NCBI GenBank assembly: GCA_964422145.1
Contig: CAYQZV010000026.1
Coordinates: 1 to 23,723, forward strand
Direction: 5' to 3'
DNA from: JACNKV01 sp964422145
GTDB lineage: Bacteria > Fidelibacterota > Marinisomatia > Marinisomatales > JACNKV01
DNA length: 23,723 bases
Position numbers and translations under genes: made by a program
Notes under the pieces: model-generated
Told to the model about the DNA's origin: nothing
Database searches by the model: none
What the model saw: the letters and a program-made list of their open reading frames with translations, nothing else
In this document: piece by piece, positions 18,876 through 23,723 of the stretch
Numbering within the stretch: position 1 is the first letter of the stretch
Layout of the letters: the number at the start of each line of letters is the position of its first letter

Positions 18876-19010
18876 GCCCCTAACAATGTATATAAAACAT
18901 TGGGATTTAAGTGGTTATTTGAACTTTTGTTCTCGCATCAAAGTTAATTGTTTTTTGATAGGTAACTACTCCGAAATCCCCAACGTTTCATATACGAACC
19001 GTTGGGCACA
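18876..19010 (+). repeat. attC-like recombination site A (cassette 1/2)
   Basis: 5' arm: R'' CCCTAAC (18878-18884), spacer AAT, GTATAT, A, AAAC, A, TTGGGATTT. 3' arm: AAATCCCCAA, C, GTTT, C, ATATAC, spacer GAACC, R' GTTGGGC (19001-19007). The arms pair along about 20 bp, with an A opposite C at two fixed positions. R'' to R' is 130 bp. The centre has a small ATCAAA/TTTGAT hairpin. The stop codon of the upstream gene lies 9 bases before the site. The cut is inferred between 19001 and 19002. Confidence 0.75.
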
Positions 19011-19030
19011 ATTAAAAAAGGACAAGTAAA

Positions 19031-19456
19031 ATGGAAACAACAAATCAAACAATGAATGAAAAACCAAAATTCACACGCTTCCTCATTGGTGGACTAATTG
19101 CAGGTATAATAAGCGCAATATTGAATAACCTCTATAGCGTTGTGTACACTTTAATAACTGGTCATAGTGTATCTGAAATAATAAATATTGGGTCAATAAC
19201 AGGTGCATCAATTTTCCCAACTATTGTTGGTGCGCTATTGTACTTCGGATTGAGTAGGTTCACAACAAAAGCAACCCTTGTCTTCATCATTGCAGGTAGT
19301 ATTCTCGCCATAATTAGCTGCGCAGGAGCATTTGGCAATGAACTTGCTGATGGAACCCCAACACCTGAAGGATTTGCGGGATTAACCGTTCCAATGCACC
19401 TTATAGCAGGTTTGGTTGCAGTATTATTCATTCCAAAATATACATACAGAAAATGA
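19031..19456 (+). CDS. Small four-helix integral membrane protein (DUF6069-like)
   Basis: 141 aa, basic N-terminus, and four hydrophobic segments at about 16-42, 53-75, 80-100 and 118-136, with a polar loop DGTPTPEGF between the third and fourth. The helix composition and the GGLIAGIISAILNN start resemble DUF6069-type membrane proteins; that assignment is from memory and moderate. No catalytic motif is visible. ATG 19031 has AGGA eight nt upstream within the cassette leader. Its TGA stop overlaps the methyltransferase ATG (ATGA at 19453-19456), so the two are translationally coupled and probably act together or were captured as one operon. Function unknown. Confidence 0.7.
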   Translation: METTNQTMNEKPKFTRFLIGGLIAGIISAILNNLYSVVYTLITGHSVSEIINIGSITGASIFPTIVGALLYFGLSRFTTKATLVFIIAGSILAIISCAGAFGNELADGTPTPEGFAGLTVPMHLIAGLVAVLFIPKYTYRK

Positions 19457-20046
19457 CAGACCAAAGAAGGCGTGACTGGACAACAGCTTATGCGGAAAAC
19501 CCTGTAGAGGAAATGCCTTGGTATTATCCTGACCTTGACCCTGACCTTGAAAAAGCATTAGATAAACTAAACATAAATTCAGGGACTTTCCTGGATTTGG
19601 GCACGGGACCAGGAACTCAAGCTCTTGAACTTGATAAAAAAGGATTTACCGTTACAGGTACAGACATATCCAAAGATGCCATTGAGAGAGCCTCAAAGCT
19701 ATCCAACAATGTAAAGTTCGTCCAAGACGACATTCTCAATTCCAAACTGACACGAGAGTTTGACAACATTTTCGACAGAGGGTGCTTTCACGTTATGAGT
19801 GAGGGCAAACGACCCAAGTACGTAAACAATGTGAAACAAATACTAAAAACGGACGGGTTATTATTTCTAAAATGTTTCAGCGACAAAGAACTTGAAACTG
19901 GCGGTGGACAAAGGGGCTTCTCAAAGGAAATGATAGAAGAAACATTTGCTGGTTACTTTGACATTGAAAGCATTTATGACACAGAATATCAAGGGACAAG
20001 GAAACCTACACCAAAGGCGCTGTTTGTAATAATGAGAAAAAAATAA
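19453..20046 (+). CDS. Class I SAM-dependent methyltransferase (small-molecule, TPMT/TehB-like)
   Basis: 197-aa Rossmann-fold methyltransferase. SAM-binding motif I is DLGTGPG at 48-54, with the acidic residue ending strand 2 at Asp71 (GTDIS). A region with FDRGCFHVM resembles thiopurine/tellurite-type methyltransferases that act on small molecules. The N-terminus, PWYYPDLDPDLEKAL, is also typical of such enzymes. ATG 19453 overlaps the stop of the membrane protein gene. The stop TAA at 20044-20046 lies seven bases before the R'' side of the next attC-like site. Substrate unknown; detoxification or resistance would be a guess. Confidence 0.85.
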   Translation: MTDQRRRDWTTAYAENPVEEMPWYYPDLDPDLEKALDKLNINSGTFLDLGTGPGTQALELDKKGFTVTGTDISKDAIERASKLSNNVKFVQDDILNSKLTREFDNIFDRGCFHVMSEGKRPKYVNNVKQILKTDGLLFLKCFSDKELETGGGQRGFSKEMIEETFAGYFDIESIYDTEYQGTRKPTPKALFVIMRKK

Positions 20047-20053
20047 AAATAAC

Positions 20054-20189
20054 TGTGCCCAACAAAGGCTATAAAATATAGGGCAGACAAGGGTTTCAGA
20101 GAGTTTACTGCTCTCAACAAACATTCTTCTCGGCTGACAATGATGAGTTCCAAATGCCCTACATTTCATAGCCAAACCGTTATAGGGCA
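20054..20189 (+). repeat. attC-like recombination site B (cassette 2/3)
   Basis: 5' arm: R'' GCCCAAC (20057-20063), spacer AAA, GGCTAT, A, AAAT, A, TAGGGCA. 3' arm: TGCCCTA, C, ATTT, C, ATAGCC, spacer AAACC, R' GTTATAG (20179-20185). GGCTAT/ATAGCC replaces GTATAT/ATATAC of site A, a compensatory change that keeps the stem. R'' to R' is 129 bp. The centre carries a GAGAG/CTCTC hairpin. R' departs from the classical GTTRRRY. Cut inferred between 20179 and 20180. Confidence 0.75.
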
Positions 20190-20267
20190 TTTGAAAAACC
20201 GCAAGAATCGGGTTTCATTACGTTTTGAGAATTGAGAATTTTGTCAAAACATTTAAAAGGAATTAAT

Positions 20268-21689
20268 ATGCAATTTGATTTTGACAATAAACAGAGAAAA
20301 GAAATACTCGAAATAGTATTTGAAAAGCTGGAGAACTATTATAGCTCAACACAAGATTTTAAGACCAATCCTGATTTAAATATTAATAAAATTAGAGAAT
20401 CGCTTCTTTCCACAGAGTTAGTTAATGGAATCAAACCAGATAAAGCTATCCAACACGTAACAAATGGACTTGAAACCTTTAGTGTTCATACACCACATCC
20501 TAAATATTTTGGATTGTTCAATCCACGTTCTAATTATGCAGGAATTATCGCTGACCTAATCACAGCTACCTATAACCCTCAATTAGCTGCTTGGAGCCAT
20601 GCCCCTTTTGCCGTTGAAGTAGAGGAGTTAATAATTAGGGAATTTGCAAATAAATTTGGATACGATAAAAATGCAGATGGTGTTTTCACAACAGGAGGAG
20701 CTGAAGCCAATCTTACAGCAATGCTCTGTGCTTTGAACCATAAATACCAAAATTTTGCTAAGGATGGAGTATTTGGTTTAGACAAAAAACCTGTTGTATT
20801 TTGTTCAGCAGAGGCTCATCACTCTATTCAAAAAGCCGCAAAAGTTGTTGGGATTGGATATAATCTTGTAAAATCAATTCCAATTACAGATGAATTAAAA
20901 CTGGACACGGAGATTTTACAGCAAAAACTAAATGAACTTGACTCATCAATTTATGCGCCATTAATGATTATTGGAACTGCTGGAACTACTGGGACAGGTA
21001 CAATTGACGAATTGAATCAGCTAAGTTCCATTTGCAAAAAGAAAAACATTTGGTTTCATGTCGATGCAGCTTATGGAGGAGGAGCAATTTTAAGTCAGGA
21101 TTTGAAGCACCAATTAACAGGTATCGAAAAGTCTGATTCTATTACTTTTGATGCTCATAAATGGATGTCGGTACCAATGGGAACAAGTATATTTTTGACA
21201 TCGAGAAATGATATTCTCGGAAAAACGTTCAGAATTACAACGGAATACATGCCAAAGGAAGCTGATAAACTCACGATTACTGAACCCTTTACACATTCTA
21301 TTCAATGGTCGAGAAGATTCATTGGTTTAAAAGTATATCTTTCACTACTATTCTATGGTTGGCAGGGATATGAACAAACCATAAATCATCAGGCAAAGAT
21401 GGGACGATATTTAAAAAATCAGCTGATAGAAAATGGTTGGCTTATCAAAAATAATACAGATTTGCCAGTTGTATGCTTTGCAAAATCTGAATTTGAAACA
21501 GATTCAAATTTCCCGAAAGAAATATTGGATAAGATTTTGGCAAAAGGTAAATCATGGTTATCTGTTTATCCTATAAATGGAATACCTACTTTTAGGGCTT
21601 GTATTACAAACTATAACACTACTGAAAAGGAAATCGATGAATTGGTTGATGAACTAAATGATGAAGTAACATCCTATGTTGGACAATAA
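20268..21689 (+). CDS. PLP-dependent decarboxylase (group II: aromatic/glutamate/diaminobutyrate type)
   Basis: 473-aa pyridoxal-phosphate enzyme expected to decarboxylate an amino acid. ATG 20268 with AAAAGG at 20255-20260 is preferred over an in-frame TTG at 20232, which would add twelve residues. Motifs numbered from ATG: GGAEANL (143-149, phosphate binding), His184/His185 in SAEAHHS (ring stacking), HVDAAYGGG with Asp266 (pyridine nitrogen) and Lys298 in FDAHKW (Schiff base). The family includes aromatic-L-amino-acid, glutamate and 2,4-diaminobutyrate decarboxylases, and I cannot choose the substrate. Its end overlaps the next gene by 14 bases. Confidence 0.88.
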   Translation: MQFDFDNKQRKEILEIVFEKLENYYSSTQDFKTNPDLNINKIRESLLSTELVNGIKPDKAIQHVTNGLETFSVHTPHPKYFGLFNPRSNYAGIIADLITATYNPQLAAWSHAPFAVEVEELIIREFANKFGYDKNADGVFTTGGAEANLTAMLCALNHKYQNFAKDGVFGLDKKPVVFCSAEAHHSIQKAAKVVGIGYNLVKSIPITDELKLDTEILQQKLNELDSSIYAPLMIIGTAGTTGTGTIDELNQLSSICKKKNIWFHVDAAYGGGAILSQDLKHQLTGIEKSDSITFDAHKWMSVPMGTSIFLTSRNDILGKTFRITTEYMPKEADKLTITEPFTHSIQWSRRFIGLKVYLSLLFYGWQGYEQTINHQAKMGRYLKNQLIENGWLIKNNTDLPVVCFAKSEFETDSNFPKEILDKILAKGKSWLSVYPINGIPTFRACITNYNTTEKEIDELVDELNDEVTSYVGQ

Positions 21690-22521
21690 AACATACCAAT
21701 ATAATAAAATTGCAGAGGCTATTGCTTTTATAGATGATAACCATAAAGGACAGCCATCTTTAGACGCAATAGCTGAGCATGTTAACTTAAGTCCTTTTCA
21801 TTTTCAGCGTCTATTCAAGGAATGGGTAGGAATTAGTCCAAAAAAATACTTGAAATTTATCAGCTCAAATTATGCAAAGAGTTTGCTAAGGAAAAAAGAA
21901 AGCAATTTATTTGACACTGCTTTTGAAATGGGTTTATCTGGAACAGGAAGGCTTCACGACATGTTTGTAACAATAGAGGGCATGACTCCTGGAGAATATA
22001 AAAACGGTGGTTCAAGCCTGATAATCAATTATAGTTTTGCAGAAACTCCTTTTGGCGAAATCATAGTAGCAGCCACCAATAAAGGAATCTGCCATATGGC
22101 ATTTAACGAGAATAATGTATTAGCATTCGAGGAGTTACAAGCTATTTTCCCGAATGCAATATTCAATCAAAAAGTAGATAAATTTCAACAAGACGCTTTG
22201 TTTATTTTCCGTAACGACTGGACTAATCTAAATGAAATAAAATTACATTTGAAAGGAACAAAATTTCAATTGAAAGTTTGGGAAGCATTGTTATCCATTC
22301 CTTATGGAAATCTCTCTACTTATGGAGAAATAGCAGAAGCGATTCAGCATCCAAAAGCATCGAGAGCAGTGGGAACTGCAATAGGAAACAATCCGATAGC
22401 ATACCTGATTCCATGCCATAGAGTAATTCAAAAATCAGGAAAATTTGGAGGCTATCATTGGAATCCGACAAGAAAGAAAGCAATAATTGGTTGGGAAGCT
22501 TCAATATTGGAAAATGAATAA
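21676..22521 (+). CDS. AraC-type HTH fused to O6-alkylguanine-DNA alkyltransferase (Ada-like, without Ada N-domain)
   Basis: 281 aa. Residues about 10-110 are an AraC-family double helix-turn-helix (LSPFHFQRLFKEWVGISPKKY). Residues about 118-278 are a methylated-DNA-[protein]-cysteine methyltransferase with acceptor Cys247 in PCHRV and the GNLSTYGEIA DNA-binding segment. It would repair O6-alkylguanine by suicide transfer and possibly regulate genes. The zinc-binding methylphosphotriester domain that makes E. coli Ada a methylation-triggered activator is absent, so its trigger is unclear. The ATG lies inside the end of the decarboxylase gene, giving coupled translation. The stop precedes the R'' of site C by four bases. 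Confidence 0.9.
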   Translation: MLDNKTYQYNKIAEAIAFIDDNHKGQPSLDAIAEHVNLSPFHFQRLFKEWVGISPKKYLKFISSNYAKSLLRKKESNLFDTAFEMGLSGTGRLHDMFVTIEGMTPGEYKNGGSSLIINYSFAETPFGEIIVAATNKGICHMAFNENNVLAFEELQAIFPNAIFNQKVDKFQQDALFIFRNDWTNLNEIKLHLKGTKFQLKVWEALLSIPYGNLSTYGEIAEAIQHPKASRAVGTAIGNNPIAYLIPCHRVIQKSGKFGGYHWNPTRKKAIIGWEASILENE

Positions 22522-22524
22522 AAA

Positions 22525-22727
22525 CGCCCTATAACAATGTATAAAAAACATAAGTGGTTCAGTGGTTTACGAAGCTTTAGAGCATTTAATCAGCTCCGCC
22601 AAATCTGCGATTTGACGGATTTGTTTAATATTTTAAATTTGTGTCAAAACGCATATTTGGCTCAGTGCAACTTGATAGGAAAGTGCTTCGAAATCACTTA
22701 CGTTTCTTATACTAACCGTTAGGCACA
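22525..22727 (+). repeat. attC-like recombination site C (cassette 3/4)
   Basis: 5' arm: R'' CTATAAC (22529-22535), spacer AAT, GTATAA, A, AAAC, A, TAAGTG. 3' arm: CACTTA, C, GTTT, C, TTATAC, spacer TAACC, R' GTTAGGC (22718-22724). This is the same layout as sites A and B with a third 6-bp stem sequence. R'' to R' is 196 bp, longer than the others. The centre includes CCGcCAAATC/GATTTGaCGG as an extra hairpin and GAAGC/GCTTC pairing. Cut inferred between 22718 and 22719. Confidence 0.75.
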
Positions 22728-22744
22728 ATTAAACAAAGGACGAA

Positions 22745-23617
22745 ATGAAGAAGGATTTTCTAAAAAAAGACTTAACAAACAAAACCATTGTTTTTACTGG
22801 TGGAACAGACGGAATGGGAAAAGTTGCCGTACAGAAACTAGCAAAAATGGGGGCTACCATTATGCTATTAGGAAGAAGCAAAGAAAAAACATTAAGGGTA
22901 GTTTCGGAGTTAAATAAGATAGCCAATAAAGAAAATACACACTATGTCCCTTGTGATTTAGCCTCACAAAAAAGCATTAGAAATGCTGCTGAAACAATCT
23001 TGGAAAAATGCCCAAGAATTGATTTGCTTATCAATTGTGCAGGAGCACAAACTGGAGCTGAAAGAAAGGTTACAAATGATGGCTATGAAACGAATTGGGC
23101 AATCAATCATCTTGGTCCTTTTTTACTAACCAACTTATTATTGGAAAGAATTGAAGAGTCCGCTCCAGCTCGAATAGTAAACCTATCATCAGCCACTGAA
23201 AAAAGTGGACATATACATTTTGAGGATTTACAACTCGCTGAAAACTGGAGTGTTTTCAAAGCTTATCCTCAGGCTAAGCTAGCGATGAATATATGTACCC
23301 GAAAAATGGCAAGAGAACTTGAAGGTTCAGGAGTTACTGTCAATGCACTCAATCCTGGATTTATTAAATCTAACCTCTTGCGTGACCTCAAAGGATGGAC
23401 TGCACTTATTGGAGTTCCATATATGTTCTTTTTTGCATCGAAACCTGAAGTAGGAGCCAACAGAATATTACGGGTTGCTCTTTCGGACGAATATGAAAAT
23501 ATAAGCGGAAAATTCGTGTATGAAGATGTCGTTCGTAATCCTAACCCTGAAGCATTGGATGATAGCATTGTTGAACGAGTTTGGAAGATTTCAAAAGAAC
23601 AAGTGAATATAAAATGA
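22745..23617 (+). CDS. Short-chain dehydrogenase/reductase (SDR)
   Basis: 290-aa NAD(P)-dependent oxidoreductase with a Rossmann fold. Cofactor motif TGGTDGMG is at 18-25; LLGRS at 41-45 with the Arg favours NADP. NCAG is at 97-100; the catalytic triad is Ser149, Tyr174 and Lys178 (YPQAK). Overall it looks like retinol-dehydrogenase-like bacterial SDRs, but the substrate cannot be inferred. ATG 22745 follows AAAGGA by four bases. It is the first gene of cassette 4 and is followed six bases later by another ORF in the same direction. Confidence 0.9.
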   Translation: MKKDFLKKDLTNKTIVFTGGTDGMGKVAVQKLAKMGATIMLLGRSKEKTLRVVSELNKIANKENTHYVPCDLASQKSIRNAAETILEKCPRIDLLINCAGAQTGAERKVTNDGYETNWAINHLGPFLLTNLLLERIEESAPARIVNLSSATEKSGHIHFEDLQLAENWSVFKAYPQAKLAMNICTRKMARELEGSGVTVNALNPGFIKSNLLRDLKGWTALIGVPYMFFFASKPEVGANRILRVALSDEYENISGKFVYEDVVRNPNPEALDDSIVERVWKISKEQVNIK

Positions 23618-23623
23618 TATAAT

Positions 23624-23723
23624 ATGGAATTTATAAAGCATACAACTAATTGGGTAAATGGAGAGATTTTAGAAGCCTCAATTGCGAGTATAGTAGGAGC
23701 TTTGATAATTTTATGTAGTATAT
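23624..23723 (+). CDS. N-terminus of a probable small membrane protein, truncated by the window end
   Basis: ATG 23624, six bases after the SDR stop, opens a frame of 33 codons to the window edge. It reads MEFIKHTTNWVNGEI, then a hydrophobic run (IASIVGALIILCSI) from about residue 20, probably a first transmembrane helix. I do not recognise the family. No attC-like arm separates it from the SDR, so it belongs to the same cassette. Confidence 0.55.
   Translation, partial: MEFIKHTTNWVNGEILEASIASIVGALIILCSI

Larger units (their letters stand above)
15507..19001 (+). mobile_element. Cassette 1 (restriction-modification cargo)
   Basis: It is bounded by G^TTAGGGGC on the left and by the G of CCG^TTGGGC on the right. 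Its R'' GCCCCTAAC (18876-18884) is the exact reverse complement of its own junction sequence GTTAGGGGC. At about 3.5 kb it is long for a gene cassette. It carries one ORF with a 126-base leader. The leader holds TATCTTTG and a trivial eight-codon ORF (15523-15549) that I do not consider a gene. Confidence 0.72.
19002..20179 (+). mobile_element. Cassette 2 (membrane protein + methyltransferase)
   Basis: It starts TTGGGCACAATTAAA after G19001 and ends at G20179. Its distal R'' TGTGCCCAAC (20054-20063) is the exact reverse complement of its own GTTGGGCACA, and pairing resumes for three more bases after one C/A mismatch. It contains two genes overlapping by ATGA. The 29-base leader holds the ribosome site AGGA at 19019-19022. 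Confidence 0.72.
20180..22718 (+). mobile_element. Cassette 3 (decarboxylase + AraC/MGMT)
   Basis: It starts TTATAGGGCATTT and ends at G22718. Its R'' GCCCTATAAC (22526-22535) is the exact reverse complement of its own GTTATAGGGC, and after one C/A mismatch three further bases pair. It carries two genes overlapping by 14 bases. The 88-base leader has AAAAGG before the first ATG; no clear promoter was seen in it. Confidence 0.72.
22719..23723 (+). mobile_element. Cassette 4, 3' end outside the window
   Basis: It starts TTAGGCACAATTAAA after G22718. No further attC-like arm occurs before the window end, so the dehydrogenase and the following ORF share one cassette. Its first 20 or so bases are nearly those of cassette 2 and include the ribosome site AAAGGA (22735-22740). 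Confidence 0.6.

Noticed and set aside
18829..19029. 66-codon ORF across site A
   Set aside because: It overlaps the end of the restriction-modification gene and runs through both stem arms; it is a shadow of the recombination site.
22537..22722. 61-codon ORF inside site C
   Set aside because: It lies wholly within the stem-loop of the attC-like site, has no ribosome site and no recognisable domain.
18876..22727. Intergenic hairpins as ordinary transcription terminators or as transposon-derived repeats (MITEs)
   Set aside because: None ends in a T-run, there are no target duplications, and the R'' to cassette-start complementarity across kilobases is not explained by either idea.
1..23723. 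CRISPR arrays, tRNA or rRNA genes, insertion sequences
   Set aside because: No regularly spaced short repeats, cloverleaf-like or rRNA-like segments, or transposase genes were seen on either strand by eye.

Overview
The window looks like chromosomal DNA of an FCB-group bacterium, tentatively Candidatus Neomarinimicrobiota (Marinimicrobia/SAR406) or a close relative. The basis is three very large secreted proteins, two of which end in a C-terminal sorting domain with the NPFNP motif (type IX secretion 'type A' style), FG-GAP/VCBS propellers, and Bacteroidota-type TAnnTTTG promoter elements. No rRNA or marker gene is present, so the phylum is an inference.

Left part (1-14404), core-like and moderately GC-balanced: the C-terminal tail of a secreted protein (1-95); a 1294-aa M14 zinc carboxypeptidase (123-4007); a ~1123-aa M6-type metalloprotease (4093-7464); and a secreted thioredoxin-fold/beta-propeller protein (7477-10158) whose reading frame crosses an in-frame TGA. 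The TGA replaces the first Cys of a CxxC motif and is followed by a compact GC-rich hairpin, so this is a strong candidate selenoprotein. Then come rimO (10151-11461) and a hutU-hutI pair of the histidine degradation pathway. The three secreted proteins share modules in different combinations.

Right part (about 14405-23723), visibly AT-richer: an integron-like cassette platform. A 290-aa XerC/D-type tyrosine recombinase with a complete R-K-H-R-H-Y set, but without the insertion typical of integron integrases (IntI), is followed by a terminator, an extended -10 promoter and a G^TT junction that I call attI-like. Four cassettes follow in the same orientation, separated by three attC-like sites: (1) a one-polypeptide type IIG-like restriction-modification enzyme; (2) a small membrane protein plus a SAM methyltransferase; (3) a PLP-dependent decarboxylase plus an AraC/O6-alkylguanine methyltransferase fusion; (4) a short-chain dehydrogenase plus a truncated membrane protein ORF. 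For each complete cassette, the sequence at its distal end (R'') is the reverse complement of that cassette's own first bases. This is what excision at G^TT and circularisation would predict. The stems of the three sites differ in sequence but keep pairing through compensatory changes and follow one fixed layout. Most recurrent mismatches are A/C on the top strand and therefore G-T wobbles on the bottom strand, as expected for folded bottom-strand recombination.

How it fits together: the recombinase would capture cassettes at 15506/15507, the promoter at 15468-15476 would drive the first cassettes, and the cargo (defence, small-molecule metabolism, DNA repair/regulation) is typical accessory gene content. 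The combination of true attC logic, a non-IntI recombinase, recombinase in the same direction as the cassettes, and multi-gene cassettes is the most interesting content of the window. The candidate selenoprotein is the second.
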